The translations under genes were made by a program, and so were the position numbers. Shown piece after piece: positions 27,666-36,550 of a DNA stretch of 64,000 bases (its first letter is position 1; every line of letters begins with the position of its first letter). Source of the stretch: Pantoea alfalfae (GTDB lineage: Bacteria > Pseudomonadota > Gammaproteobacteria > Enterobacterales > Enterobacteriaceae); contig NZ_CP082292.1 in assembly GCF_019880205.1 (NCBI RefSeq), forward strand, positions 1,922,001 through 1,986,000. Reading direction: 5' to 3'. A model generated the notes under the pieces. That model was not told where the DNA came from. It did not search any database and saw only the letters and a list, made by a program, of their open reading frames with translations.

Positions 27666-28353
27666 CCATCATCTCAAGGTAAGTCTCTGTGGCTTCATCC
27701 ACGGAAATCACCGGCATTTCAGCGGTGACGCAGGGCAGACTGAGATCGTGACACCAGCTGCCGAATGAGCCTGGCGTGTCATAGCCGACGCTGCTGACTC
27801 GGGGAAGGCGGGTGTGGCTGGCCAGCCAGCCGCCTATATCCACCTGATGCGGATCGTCAATGCAGCCCAGCGGTTCATGCCATGAGACGATCCAGCACGG
27901 CTTAAGCTGATGAATCAGAGCACAGAGTGCCTGGGTTTCCGGTTCCGAACCCGGATGCGTACCGGTTGAGAGCGCCACATCACGCGCATCGGCCGCGCTG
28001 TTCCAGCGATATACCGTCTCGCCTGATCGCCAGTTTGCGGCGGGGAAGTTACGGTTGAGATCGACGCCATTTGCGTTAGCGCGCAGCCCAAGCTGGCAGC
28101 CATCCGGATTGACCGCTAATACCACATGGTGCCGACGCATGCCGTCGGGCAGCGTGCGTAATGCGGCAGAGAGCGTCGCGATGGCCGCATTCTCATCACC
28201 GTGGGTGCCGGCAAGGATCAGACCGCTGTCGGGATCGCCCAATGGGGCCGGAAACCACAGCAGCGGTGCGCCCAGCACAGAGCGGCCATACTGCTGATAG
28301 GGAACGTCAAGTTTGCCCCGCAGGGGTCGCGGATGGAGTGGTGACATACTCAT
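27640..28353 (-). CDS. mpaA: Murein peptide amidase A
   Basis: A 237-residue M14 zinc carboxypeptidase-like enzyme without a signal peptide, so cytoplasmic. Zinc ligands are His and Glu of AGTHGDENAA at about residues 50-53 and a later His in IVSWHEPLG; the substrate-binding NPDGCQLGLRANANGVDLNRNFP stretch is also present. It cleaves the gamma-D-Glu-mDap bond of the tripeptide released from recycled murein, giving the L-Ala-D-Glu on which YcjG acts. It is convergent with ycjG and divergent from mppA. Confidence 0.93.
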   Translation of the reverse strand: MSMSPLHPRPLRGKLDVPYQQYGRSVLGAPLLWFPAPLGDPDSGLILAGTHGDENAAIATLSAALRTLPDGMRRHHVVLAVNPDGCQLGLRANANGVDLNRNFPAANWRSGETVYRWNSAADARDVALSTGTHPGSEPETQALCALIHQLKPCWIVSWHEPLGCIDDPHQVDIGGWLASHTRLPRVSSVGYDTPGSFGSWCHDLSLPCVTAEMPVISVDEATETYLEMMVNLLRWQQ

Positions 28354-28499
28354 TTCCTCAAAGGGTTTTACTCAAAGTAGCGGAAAAGCCGTGTGCGGAA
28401 AATAGCTATTTATCTGTCAGCCATTTGCGCTAAAGTGCCCTGCACAAGCTGTATCAGCAACAGACTGATGCAGCACTTCTTTGGGGTAAAGGAGTGATG

Positions 28500-30119
28500 A
28501 TGGTTAAGACCTTTCGCATGACGCTGGCAGCAATCAGTCTGAGCAGTGTTATCACACCCGCTATCGCGGCGAATCCACCCGCTGGCGCACAGCTGGCTGA
28601 ACAGCAGCAGATCGTTCGCCACATTAAAGATGAACCCGCTTCACTTGATCCGCTTAAAGCAGTCGGACTGCCGGAAATTCAGGTGATTCGCGATCTGTTT
28701 GAAGGCCTGACCAATCAGGATGCGCAGGGCAAAATTGTGCCGGGCGTGGCGCAGAGCTGGAGCAGTAGCGACAACAAAACCTGGGTCTTCACCCTGCGCA
28801 ATAACGCGCGCTGGTCAAACGGCGATCAGGTTACCGCACAGGACTTTGTCTCCAGCTGGCAGCGCCTGGTCGCTCCTGAAAACAGTTCGCCCTTTGCCTG
28901 GTTCGCGGGTTTAAGCGGCATTGAAAATGCGGCAGCCATTACCAAAGGCGAAATGACGCCCGATAAGCTGGGTGTGGTCGCTCAGGGTAAAACGCAGCTG
29001 AAAGTGACGCTGGATCGTCCGGTGCCGTGGTTCCCGGCGCTGGTGGCTAACGTCGCGCTCTTCCCGGTTCCTCAGAAGACGATTGCGCAGGAGGGCGACA
29101 GCTGGACGGCACCCGGCAAACTGGTGGGCAACGGTGCCTATCAGCTCAGTGAGCGGGTCGTAAATGAAAAAATCGTCCTGATCCGTAATCCGGACTACTG
29201 GGATGATGCGCATTCGGTGCTGACAAAAGTGACCTTTGTCCCGATCAATGAAGAGTCGAGCGCCACTAAGCGCTATCGCGCAAATGATGTCGATATCACC
29301 GAATCCTTCCCTAAGAATATGTATGCGATGTTGAAAAAAACATTGCCGGGTGAGGTCTACACACCTGACCAGTTAGGCACCTATTACTATGCTTTTAACA
29401 CGCAGAAGGGGCCGACTGCCGATGTGCGGGTCCGCAAAGCGCTTTCATGGTCTATCGATCGCAAAGTCATTGCTGAAAAAGTGCTGGGCACCGGTGAGAA
29501 GCCGGCGTGGCACTTTACACCAGATGTAACAGCAGGCTTTAAGCCATTGCCCACTTTCATGCAGCAGCACGATCAGAACACCCTGAACGCGCAGGCGAAA
29601 GCGCTGCTCGCCGCCGCCGGTTATGGCCCCGCTAAGCCGCTCAAACTTAAGTTGCTCTACAACACCTCTGAGAGTCATCAGAAAATTGCGATTGCTGTGG
29701 CCTCGATGTGGAAAAAGAACCTCGGGGTAGATGTCACGCTGGAGAATCAGGAGTGGAAAACCTATATCGACAGCCGTAATAGCGGGAACTTTGATGTGAT
29801 TCGTGCTTCGTGGGTGGGTGACTACAATGAGCCATCTACCTTCCTGAATCTTCTGACCTCAGGCAACAGCAGTAATATTTCGCGTTTCAGCAACGCGGAT
29901 TATGATGCGGCCATCGCCAAAGCCAGCAAAGAGACAAATGACCAGGCGCGCAACAGCGACTACAACCGGGCGGAGCAGATCCTGGCTGAACAGACGCCCA
30001 TTGCCCCTATCTATCAGTACACTAATGGCCGCCTGATTAAACCCTGGGTCAAAGGCTACCCCATCACCAATCCTGAAGACGTCGCCTACAGCCGTGAACT
30101 CTGGATTGAAAAGCACTAA
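28500..30119 (+). CDS. mppA: Murein tripeptide-binding protein MppA
   Basis: A 539-residue periplasmic binding protein of the OppA family, close to E. coli MppA throughout (for example HIKDEPASLDPLKAVGLPEI after the signal peptide and ITESFPKNMY in the middle). The signal peptide ends near AIA at residue 22. It binds L-Ala-gamma-D-Glu-mDap and passes it to OppBCDF. Three start codons follow one another (GTG ATG ATG, 28494-28502); 28500 is chosen because GGAG is 5 bp before it. It completes the local murein-recycling set with mpaA and ycjG. Confidence 0.93.
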   Translation: MVKTFRMTLAAISLSSVITPAIAANPPAGAQLAEQQQIVRHIKDEPASLDPLKAVGLPEIQVIRDLFEGLTNQDAQGKIVPGVAQSWSSSDNKTWVFTLRNNARWSNGDQVTAQDFVSSWQRLVAPENSSPFAWFAGLSGIENAAAITKGEMTPDKLGVVAQGKTQLKVTLDRPVPWFPALVANVALFPVPQKTIAQEGDSWTAPGKLVGNGAYQLSERVVNEKIVLIRNPDYWDDAHSVLTKVTFVPINEESSATKRYRANDVDITESFPKNMYAMLKKTLPGEVYTPDQLGTYYYAFNTQKGPTADVRVRKALSWSIDRKVIAEKVLGTGEKPAWHFTPDVTAGFKPLPTFMQQHDQNTLNAQAKALLAAAGYGPAKPLKLKLLYNTSESHQKIAIAVASMWKKNLGVDVTLENQEWKTYIDSRNSGNFDVIRASWVGDYNEPSTFLNLLTSGNSSNISRFSNADYDAAIAKASKETNDQARNSDYNRAEQILAEQTPIAPIYQYTNGRLIKPWVKGYPITNPEDVAYSRELWIEKH

Positions 30120-30126
30120 GCCTGTC

Positions 30127-30146
30127 ATGGCCGGTTTTCCGGCCAT
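30127..30146 (+). terminator. Hairpin terminator after mppA
   Basis: ATGGCCGG-TTTT-CCGGCCAT, a perfect 8-bp stem, starts 8 bp after the mppA stop. The T run is in the loop and not after the stem, so efficiency is uncertain. Confidence 0.5.
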
Positions 30147-30237
30147 CGGCTGACATCTTTCTACACAGCCCGGAGATTGCAACTCAACGCCGTCACGCTA
30201 GACTGTATCATATTGATTTTAGTAGAGAGGCGACGGA

Positions 30238-31221
30238 GTGGACGTTATTGAAGGAAAAGCATTACAGGTTTCAGATGCCATCATTTCCTGCCAGCTGGAT
30301 GGCAAGGGGGGAATGATCCCGATTGCTGAAGATGAAGTCATCCAGTGTGAGCAGCCCTGCTGGCTGCATCTGAACTATACCCATCGCAAGAGCGCCGAAT
30401 GGCTGCAGTCCACGCCACAAATCCCCGATGCTGTGCGTGACGCGTTAGCGGGCGACAGCATGCGTCCCCGCGTGAGCAGGCTGGGCGACGGATTTATGAT
30501 TGTGCTGCGCAGCGTTAACCACAACACCGATGCACGTCGCGACCAGCTGGTGGTCATGCGGGTGTTTATCAACGATAAGCTCATCGTCTCCACCCGGCGG
30601 CGCAAAGTTTCTGCCGTCGATGAAGTGCTCACCGATTTGCAAAACGGCAATGGCCCGATTGACTGCGGCAGCTGGCTGGTGGATGTCTGTGATGCGCTGA
30701 CCGATCACACCAGCGAATTTATTGAAGAGTTACATGACAAAATTATCGAGCTGGAGGATGCGCTGCTCGATCAGCGGATGCCCGCGCGCGGCGAGCTGGG
30801 CCTGCTACGCAAACAGCTGATTGTGATGCGGCGTTATATGGCCCCTCAGCGCGATGTCTATGCCAGGCTGGCCAGTGAAAAACTGGCCTGGATGGATGAC
30901 AGTGAACGCCGCCGGATGCAGGAAATTGCCGACCGTCTGGGGCGCGGGCTGGATGATCTGGATGCAGGCGTGGCGCGCACTGCGATTCTGGCTGATGAGG
31001 TCGCCTCTGCGATGGCGGAGTCGATGAACCGCCGCACCTATACCATGTCACTGATGGCGATGATCTTTCTGCCCGCCACGTTCCTGACCGGCCTGTTTGG
31101 TGTCAATCTGGGCGGCATTCCGGGCGGCGAATGGAAATATGGTTTTTCAATCTTCTGTCTGCTGCTGGTGGCACTGGCAGTAGGGGTCGCAGGTTATCTG
31201 CGTAAACGGCACTGGCTCTGA
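30238..31221 (+). CDS. zntB: Zinc transporter ZntB
   Basis: A 327-residue CorA-family membrane protein, same length as E. coli ZntB. The long cytoplasmic helical domain contains [10 protein letters not shown] and [23 protein letters not shown]; the first C-terminal span ends with the family signature [10 protein letters not shown] (GVN replaces CorA GMN). It moves zinc ions across the inner membrane, with proton-coupled import shown for E. coli. It starts with GTG at 30238 behind GGAG. The following fnrS and ttcA keep the E. coli order. Confidence 0.96.
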   Translation: MDVIEGKALQVSDAIISCQLDGKGGMIPIAEDEVIQCEQPCWLHLNYTHRKSAEWLQSTPQIPDAVRDALAGDSMRPRVSRLGDGFMIVLRSVNHNTDARRDQLVVMRVFINDKLIVSTRRRKVSAVDEVLTDLQNGNGPIDCGSWLVDVCDALTDHTSEFIEELHDKIIELEDALLDQRMPARGELGLLRKQLIVMRRYMAPQRDVYARLASEKLAWMDDSERRRMQEIADRLGRGLDDLDAGVARTAILADEVASAMAESMNRRTYTMSLMAMIFLPATFLTGLFGVNLGGIPGGEWKYGFSIFCLLLVALAVGVAGYLRKRHWL

Positions 31222-31284
31222 TGCGACAAAGGTAATGCGGCAATCCCGCTATGTGGGCTGAAAATCCCGTTAAGCGAACAAAAG

Positions 31285-31298
31285 CTGATCGACATCAA
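31285..31298 (+). promoter_or_regulatory. FNR box of fnrS
   Basis: CTGATCGACATCAA matches TTGAT-N4-ATCAA with one change. Its centre lies about 42 bp before the predicted fnrS 5' end at 31334, the class II activator position. Confidence 0.85.
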
Positions 31299-31333
31299 GA
31301 ACCCATTGTCGCTGCTGACGCAAACTCTCTCCC

Positions 31334-31454
31334 GCAGGTGAATGCAACGTCAAGCGATGGGCGTTGCGCTCCATATTGTCTTACTTCCATATTTAGAATT
31401 GATGCATAGCACATTTAATTCGAAACATGCCGGCCAGTGTGCCGGCTTTTTTTT
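31334..31454 (+). ncRNA. fnrS: FNR-activated small RNA FnrS
   Basis: The 121-nt segment begins GCAGGTGAATGCAACGTCAA and stays nearly identical, as I recall it, to E. coli FnrS over the first 55 nt, which carry both target-pairing regions (including GCGCTCCATATTG). It ends with a terminator (GCCGGC-CAGT-GTGCCGGC then T8). FnrS is made without oxygen and represses mRNAs of aerobic enzymes such as sodB, maeA and cydDC through Hfq. The place between zntB and ttcA is as in E. coli, and the FNR box upstream supports control by the fnr gene at 57.7 kb. Confidence 0.95.
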
Positions 31455-31521
31455 GTCTGCCTGGCTGTAACGCCGTTCCTTATCTAAGCTTAAAGTCCAT
31501 TCGCAAGAAAAGGAGTACGGC

Positions 31522-31668
31522 ATGAGCGCGATTCTTAACAGCGAGCCGATCCCCACGGATCCAGTCCCGATTCCTGAGCCAATTCCCCAGCCGCAACCGC
31601 AGCCTGATCCACCAACCGATCCGGAATTTCCGCCGATAATGGATCCACCGCCACATCGCAACATATAA
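31522..31668 (+). CDS. Unknown 48-residue proline-rich protein
   Basis: The ORF starts behind a strong AAAAGGAGTACGGC and encodes MSAILNSEPIPTDPVPIPEP followed by IPQPQPQPDP and PPTDPEFPPIMDPPPHRNI. Close to 40 percent of residues are proline, mostly in PxP repeats, and acidic residues outnumber basic ones. There is no signal peptide or membrane span. I do not recognise a family. It starts 67 bp after the fnrS terminator and ends at a strong terminator shared with ttcA. The ribosome binding site and clean codon frame make it likely real. Confidence 0.6.
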   Translation: MSAILNSEPIPTDPVPIPEPIPQPQPQPDPPTDPEFPPIMDPPPHRNI

Positions 31669-31670
31669 AA

Positions 31671-31698
31671 AAGGGCGTGCTGCCTGCAGCACGCCCTT
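31671..31698. terminator. Bidirectional terminator between the proline-rich ORF and ttcA
   Basis: A perfect 13-bp stem (AAGGGCGTGCTGC / GCAGCACGCCCTT) with a 2-nt loop. On the minus strand it is followed by TTTTTT, on the plus strand by AATCTTTT. Confidence 0.85.
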
Positions 31699-31712
31699 AA
31701 TCTTTTCCGGAC

Positions 31713-32648
31713 TTATTTAATCTGTAGTACATCCAGACGCACGCTGATATCGGGTGCATCGTCTTCATCGACCCGCCAGCCGACAGGCTGTGATGGCAGC
31801 GTTTCCCGGTCAAAGGCGAGATCGCCGCCATCAACGACTGCATCGCCATGTTTGATGCCTTTAAAATCGAACAGATTGACATCGGCCAGGTGCGACGGCA
31901 CCACGTTTTGCATCGCGCTGAACATGGTTTCGATGCGGCCAGGATAGCGCTTATCCCAGTCACGCAGCATATCGGCTACCACCTGACGCTGCAGGTTCGG
32001 CTGAGAACCGCAAAGGTTGCACGGGATAATCGGGAACTGACGTGCTTCGGAGAAACGAATGATATCTTTCTCACGGCAGTAGGCCAGTGGACGGATCACA
32101 ATCTGCTTACCATCGTCGCTCATCAGCTTTGGCGGCATCCCTTTCAGTTTTCCACCGTAGAACATATTCAGGAACAGCGTCTGCAGGATGTCATCGCGAT
32201 GGTGGCCCAGCGCAATTTTAGTACAACCAAGTTCTGTCGCGACGCGATAGAGAATGCCACGGCGCAGGCGCGAGCAGAGTGAGCAGGTGGTTTTGCCCTC
32301 AGGTACCTTATCTTTGACGATGGAGTAGGTATCTTCTTCGACAATCCGGTACTCAACACCCTGCGACTCAAGATATTGCGGCAGGATGTGCTCAGGGAAG
32401 CCCGGCTGTTTCTGGTCGAGATTGACGGCAATCAGGCTGAAGTTGACCGGTGCGCTTTTTTGCAGACTGCGTAAAATTTCCAGCATGGTGTAGCTGTCTT
32501 TACCGCCCGACAGGCAGACCATGATGCGGTCACCTTCTTCAATCATATTAAAATCTGCAATCGCTTCGCCGACATTACGACGCAAACGCTTCTGCAGTTT
32601 ATTCAGGTTGTACTGCTCTTTCTTGTCAACCGTTTGATTATCTTGCAT
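31713..32648 (-). CDS. ttcA: tRNA 2-thiocytidine(32) synthetase TtcA
   Basis: A 311-residue enzyme (E. coli 311). The ATP pyrophosphatase P-loop is [10 protein letters not shown] at about residues 48-57; the iron-sulphur Cys pairs are in [11 protein letters not shown] and CNLCGSQP. It thiolates cytidine 32 in tRNA anticodon loops with ATP and a sulphur donor. It is placed after fnrS as in E. coli, on the opposite strand. Confidence 0.97.
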   Translation of the reverse strand: MQDNQTVDKKEQYNLNKLQKRLRRNVGEAIADFNMIEEGDRIMVCLSGGKDSYTMLEILRSLQKSAPVNFSLIAVNLDQKQPGFPEHILPQYLESQGVEYRIVEEDTYSIVKDKVPEGKTTCSLCSRLRRGILYRVATELGCTKIALGHHRDDILQTLFLNMFYGGKLKGMPPKLMSDDGKQIVIRPLAYCREKDIIRFSEARQFPIIPCNLCGSQPNLQRQVVADMLRDWDKRYPGRIETMFSAMQNVVPSHLADVNLFDFKGIKHGDAVVDGGDLAFDRETLPSQPVGWRVDEDDAPDISVRLDVLQIK

Positions 32649-32710
32649 TTTTACCTATCTCAAAAACCAGAAAGCGTAGCTAAAGGGCAAATTGATGCAC
32701 GCCCAGCCAG

Positions 32711-32932
32711 TCACTTCACTGTGATGTTACGAATATGCAGCGTATGGTACGGATTGTTGCCGCGAAAGCCAGCCCGGAGTGAAGTAATCAGCGGATAATC
32801 GCCGTCAGAGTCATCGGCCGCGTGACCCGTCTGGGCAATCATTGTCGGAATGCGGTGCTGAGCAAGCGCGTGAGGAAAGAGGGCAGGCTTTGCTTTGTCG
32901 TGAGCAAACGGAAAGCGTTCAGCTGCGCGATG
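32711..32932 (-). other. Open frame continuing after the lipoprotein stop (73 codons)
   Basis: Directly after the TGA of the small lipoprotein ORF the same frame stays open for 73 codons to a TGA at 32711, reading HRAAERFPFAHDKAKPALFP ... GHAADDSDGDYPLITSLRAG ... NPYHTLHIRNITVK. Its composition is protein-like. It has internal ATG (32843) but no clear ribosome binding site. It is either the lost 3' half of a gene interrupted by one stop codon or a chance open frame. Confidence 0.3.
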
Positions 32933-33091
32933 TCAGCTGACGGGCACATCTTTCCACTGACAATCAATTTCATCACTGTGCGTTGAGCAGGACGGCGGTG
33001 ATGACGGGTAAGCATCAGTCCGCGCATGATCTCTTTTAACTGCACAGCTTGTGGCCATAAAAATGACAGAGATAATTAAAAAAATTTTCAT
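32933..33091 (-). CDS. Small predicted lipoprotein under an FNR-type box
   Basis: A 52-residue ORF with a lipoprotein signal peptide: MKIFLIISVIFMATSCAVKR, lipobox ATSC with the modified Cys at residue 16. The mature 37 residues are polar, with two further Cys (PPSCSTHSDEIDC). The family is unknown. The ribosome binding site is weak. A perfect FNR box lies about 90 bp upstream with a TCTATT -10 at the class II distance, so anaerobic induction is plausible. The frame goes on after its TGA for 73 codons, so this may be the 5' part of a broken 126-residue gene. Confidence 0.5.
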   Translation of the reverse strand: MKIFLIISVIFMATSCAVKRDHARTDAYPSSPPSCSTHSDEIDCQWKDVPVS

Positions 33092-33577
33092 CAGCACTAC
33101 CGAATTAATAAAAAACACAGCATGCGCTGCCATGAATCAATCGGGACTAAATAGATTTCGGGTAGTATTTTTATGCTTTGATGTACATCAAAAGAAATGT
33201 TTTCATTAAATTATCAGAGAGTCAGATATTAATCGCTGCTTTCGTTTTTCAGGTGATAATCTTAAAAAAGGGCTCTGTTGAATGTGCGTTGACCCGTTGG
33301 GTTTATAATAATAAATTCAGACGTACTGGCGTGTTATGCATCTCATTAAAACGATGGTTTTATCATCTCTTAGCACGCACTAAAAAGTGATTTTTTAATA
33401 AATCAGGTGATGTTAAGGACATCTGATAAGCAGATTTCGCAAGAGCGGGTGTTTACGTTTTATGCTTAAATGCGTTTACGCAGACTCTCTTATAAAGTGA
33501 ACTGTCGGTTCGCACATTTCGTCAATACAGACTGCCTGTGAAGCCGTTTAATGTCGGGCTATCAATGTGAATAACAA
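33092..33577. other. AT-rich intergenic stretch
   Basis: About 490 bp that contains the FNR box at 33178. A plus-strand ORF of 70 codons at 33178-33390 overlaps the box, has no ribosome binding site and is not called. Nothing else is recognised. Confidence 0.5.
33178..33191. promoter_or_regulatory. Perfect FNR box
   Basis: TTGATGTACATCAA is a full match to the palindrome TTGAT-N4-ATCAA. On the minus strand a TCTATT hexamer (33155-33150) lies where the -10 of a class II FNR promoter should be, giving a start near 33143 and a leader of about 50 nt to the lipoprotein ORF at 33091. Confidence 0.7.
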
Positions 33578-33754
33578 ATGAATCAATATTTAATGTCTAT
33601 GAGGCATCCCGATAAAAATCGTAAAATAAAAAAGTACGGCACCAGATTTATTGTGACGCTGATACTCTTTTTACTTTGCTATGTTGCGGTTATGTATTGC
33701 GGTGTTCTGCTGCTGGTCAACCGGCATGGCTTACTCCATTTTATGCTGCACTGA
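33578..33754 (+). CDS. Possible 58-residue single-span membrane protein
   Basis: The ORF reads MNQYLMSMRHPDKNRKIKKY then GTRFIVTLILFLLCYVAVMY and a short hydrophobic end. The basic N-terminus and one membrane span fit a small inner-membrane protein. No ribosome binding site is obvious before 33578; the ATG at 33593 or 33599 could also serve. The family is unknown. It converges with the next small membrane ORF, 2 bp away. Confidence 0.35.
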   Translation: MNQYLMSMRHPDKNRKIKKYGTRFIVTLILFLLCYVAVMYCGVLLLVNRHGLLHFMLH

Positions 33755-33756
33755 AT

Positions 33757-34017
33757 TCAGCCGCAGGCCTTAAAAATCCAGCGATAAGCATGATGTAAAA
33801 AATGCCTGAGTACTTCCAGAATATCTTCCGCACTTTCTTCAGCCAGACATTGTCCGGTCTCCAGCGCGTTATTAACCGAGTTCCGATGATCCAGTATCAT
33901 CATGATCCCCGCAGCACCCGCAATCAGTGTAAAAATCAGCAAGATTAATGCTGGCTGGTAATTTTTGCGCGAAGCAGCAGGCAGGGTGTCTTCAGAATGG
34001 TCAGAGTCTTGGCGCAT
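33757..34017 (-). CDS. Unknown 86-residue single-span membrane protein
   Basis: After a polar N-terminus (MRQDSDHSEDTLPAASRKNY) comes one strong membrane span (LILLIFTLIAGAAGIMMIL, about residues 24-42) and a helical acidic tail ending YRWIFKACG. CGGGGAC stands just before the ATG. No family is recognised and no neighbour suggests a role; the terminator-less end meets the 58-residue ORF. Confidence 0.5.
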   Translation of the reverse strand: MRQDSDHSEDTLPAASRKNYQPALILLIFTLIAGAAGIMMILDHRNSVNNALETGQCLAEESAEDILEVLRHFLHHAYRWIFKACG

Positions 34018-34249
34018 TTGTCCCCGGGTAAAATGATTACATTGATAAACAATAACGGATTATGCCATTAATTATCGGCACGCACTATGTCTCAGGTCAG
34101 TCAGTAAGCTTCTTTACAGGATAGCCAGATGTGCGGTCAGCCAGATTTGGATGGGGGAGTGCAGAAGGCGCTGGCTGCTACTCACCGCCTTCTGCGATGT
34201 CCGGATGCCTGCAGGGAGACATCGGGTATGAGCGGCTTTTGTGGCGGAA

Positions 34250-34906
34250 TCACATCATTTCCAGCGACTGAACGCCCTTGATCTCCATAACCTTATCATA
34301 AAGGTACGCATCGTTTGATTTGCGGGAAAGCGTCACCTGGACACTGAGTTCACAAAGACCGCTCTCTTCATCACGATTAATCACCGTCACATTGCCGTAG
34401 CGTATGCCTTCCCGCTGCATGACCAGCAATACCAGCGGCACGCTTTTAGGCTTAAGAAAAACCAGCAGTGTATGGTGTTTGCCGATTAAAAGATGACTGA
34501 GGCGGCGAAACACTTCCAGCACGACCAGCGCCAGCACCGTGCCATAGATGCCGATCTCATACATGCCGCTGCCGATTACCAGACCAATCGCTGCCGTTAC
34601 CCACAGGCCGGCCGCCGTGGTTAAACCCTTCACCACCTGCTTCTGGATCATAATGGTGCCCGCGCCAAGAAAGCCCATTCCGCTGACCACCTGAGCGGCA
34701 ATACGGCTGGGGTCCAGTGCTACGTGGTCGCTGCTGAGCATGTCGGCGAAGCCATATTTCGACACCAGCATAAACATGGCACTGCCGATACCGACCAGAA
34801 TATGCGTACGTAATCCCGCTTCTTTAGCCCGCATCTGCCGCTCCAGGCCTATCAGGCCGCCGAGAATACCGGCCAGCGCTATGCGAATTAACATATCCAT
34901 TAACAT
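34250..34906 (-). CDS. MgtC/SapB family membrane protein
   Basis: A 218-residue protein with the MgtC-family core: an N-terminal set of about five membrane spans with ILGGLIGLERQMRAKEAGLR and VGIGSAMFMLVSKYGF, plus QVVSGMGFLGAGTI. A C-terminal ACT-like soluble domain (about residues 140-218) follows. MgtC of Salmonella helps growth in low magnesium and inside macrophages, partly by acting on the F-ATPase; most family members such as E. coli YhiD are uncharacterised. The start is supported by GGAG 7 bp upstream. It stands alone. Confidence 0.88.
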   Translation of the reverse strand: MLMDMLIRIALAGILGGLIGLERQMRAKEAGLRTHILVGIGSAMFMLVSKYGFADMLSSDHVALDPSRIAAQVVSGMGFLGAGTIMIQKQVVKGLTTAAGLWVTAAIGLVIGSGMYEIGIYGTVLALVVLEVFRRLSHLLIGKHHTLLVFLKPKSVPLVLLVMQREGIRYGNVTVINRDEESGLCELSVQVTLSRKSNDAYLYDKVMEIKGVQSLEMM

Positions 34907-35090
34907 GGGTTTACTCCGAATTAATATGGGCTGAAAAAGGGTGGCAGTTCAGTGATAACAGGTAAACAAGATAATTCTGCTTGCAAATGACGCTGCAGAA
35001 TTTTGTAAAAAGCTGTTTCACCTCTCGACCCCTTGTGCTGCCTGACATATGCTGAGCCAGCCTTTTACCTCAATTCCCGGAGTCCGACTG

Positions 35091-35366
35091 ATGAAAGCAG
35101 CCACCTTTTTGCTGGCCGGTGCCGCGCTATTACTCTCTGCCTGTAGCAGCAACAGTGATGATAACGAGCCACCGCAACAAGCCACCGCCGCCCATATCCA
35201 GCCACGGGTGGTGATGTCTTCCCTGGCAGAAAGCACCTGTTCGAATGCAGGCGGAACGCTGGCATTTTCGCATCAGCTGGATGGCTCGCGCGTGGGAATG
35301 TGTCAGTTAGTGAATGGACGCCGCTGTGATGAGCAGGCGTTGATTGGCGGGAATTGCGCGCGCTGA
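35091..35366 (+). CDS. DUF333 lipoprotein (YdbJ-like)
   Basis: A 91-residue protein with a lipoprotein signal (MKAATFLLAGAALLLSACSS; modified Cys about residue 19). The mature part has the DUF333 pattern STCSNAGGTL ... GSRVGMCQLVNGRRCDEQAL, with four Cys that probably pair. Gene place next to ldhA suggests the ydbJ position of E. coli, although hslJ is absent here. Function is unknown; DUF333 lipoproteins are outer-membrane or periplasmic. GGAG precedes the ATG. Confidence 0.8.
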   Translation: MKAATFLLAGAALLLSACSSNSDDNEPPQQATAAHIQPRVVMSSLAESTCSNAGGTLAFSHQLDGSRVGMCQLVNGRRCDEQALIGGNCAR

Positions 35367-35412
35367 TGAACGGGCCGGATTTCTCCGGCCCGCGCAGTCA
35401 CACCGAGAACAG

Positions 35413-36405
35413 TCAGGCTGAGAGTCGGTTCGGGCAGTTTTCACCCCGATCGAGCTGGCTGAGATTACTCAGCGTCGTTTCAGAAATGGCGGTCAGCGCT
35501 TCTGCGGTTAAAAACGCCTGATGGCCAGTGAACAAAACGTTATGGCACGCTGACAGACGACGGAATACGTCGTCCTGAATCACATCATTCGACTTATCTT
35601 CAAAGAACAGTTCGCGTTCATTCTCGTAGACATCCATGCCAAGCGCGCCGATTTTCTGCTGTTTTAGCGCGTCAATGGCCGCCTGTGAATCAATCAGACC
35701 ACCGCGACTGGTATTGATAATCATGACGCCATCGCGCATCTGTTTAAACGCGTCGGCGTTAAGCAGATGATGATTCTCCGGCGTCAGCGGGCAGTGCAAC
35801 GTGATGACGTGAGATTCAGCGAACAGCGTCTTCAGATCGACATATTCCGCGCCCAGCTCCAGTGCCTGTTCGCTTGGGTAAGGATCAAACGCCAGCAACC
35901 GCATACCAAAACCTTTCAGAATGCGCATCGTCGCAATCCCGATTTTACCGGTGCCGATAACGCCCGCAGTTTTGTTGTGCATATTGAAGCCGGTCAGCCC
36001 ATCGAGCGAAAAGTTCGCGTCACGGGTACGCTGATAAGCGCGATGAATACGGCGGTTCAGGGTCATCATCAGGCCGATCGTATGTTCAGCCACCGCTTCT
36101 GGTGAGTAGGCTGGAACCCGGACGACTTCCAGACCCAGCTCTTTCGCCGCAGCCAGATCGACATTATTGAAACCGGCACAGCGCAGCGCGATGTATTTCA
36201 CACCCAGTCCGGCCAGTTCTTCCAGTACCGGACGGCTGCCGTCATCGTTAACAAAGATGCAGACGGCATCGCAACCCACAGCGGTTTTAGCCGTGCTTTC
36301 AGAGAGTAAAAAGTCATAAAACACCAGTTCAAAGCCGAACTGCTGATTGACCTGCTCAAGGTATTTCTGATCGTAATGTTTAGTGCTGTAAACCGCGATC
36401 TTCAT
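35413..36405 (-). CDS. ldhA: D-lactate dehydrogenase (fermentative)
   Basis: A 330-residue 2-hydroxyacid dehydrogenase (E. coli LdhA 329) that reduces pyruvate to D-lactate with NADH under fermentation. Rossmann motif GVIGTGKIGIATM at about residues 149-161; the catalytic Arg in NTSRGGLID, Glu in VYENEREL and His in TGHQAFLT are present. The start at MKIAVYSTKHYDQKY has GGAG upstream; a longer frame is ignored. It is divergent from ydbH as in E. coli. Confidence 0.97.
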   Translation of the reverse strand: MKIAVYSTKHYDQKYLEQVNQQFGFELVFYDFLLSESTAKTAVGCDAVCIFVNDDGSRPVLEELAGLGVKYIALRCAGFNNVDLAAAKELGLEVVRVPAYSPEAVAEHTIGLMMTLNRRIHRAYQRTRDANFSLDGLTGFNMHNKTAGVIGTGKIGIATMRILKGFGMRLLAFDPYPSEQALELGAEYVDLKTLFAESHVITLHCPLTPENHHLLNADAFKQMRDGVMIINTSRGGLIDSQAAIDALKQQKIGALGMDVYENERELFFEDKSNDVIQDDVFRRLSACHNVLFTGHQAFLTAEALTAISETTLSNLSQLDRGENCPNRLSA

Positions 36406-36550
36406 TGTTATGCTCCTGCAGAGTGATAAACCAAGGATAACGTTTTCTGACCGACTTTGCTGAAACTGCTGATTTGCGCCTGGCACAGGCCTTCACCTCT
36501 GGCAGATTACATGCCATCATCGTTGTCAGGATATTGTAAGGAAAAGGATT

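Noticed and set aside
32711-33091. Selenoprotein reading of the TGA in the FNR-linked lipoprotein frame
   Set aside because: No SECIS-like hairpin with the expected loop was seen just after the TGA, and selenoprotein genes are few and well known.
33178-33390. 70-codon plus-strand ORF
   Set aside because: It begins inside the FNR box, has no ribosome binding site and an atypical composition.
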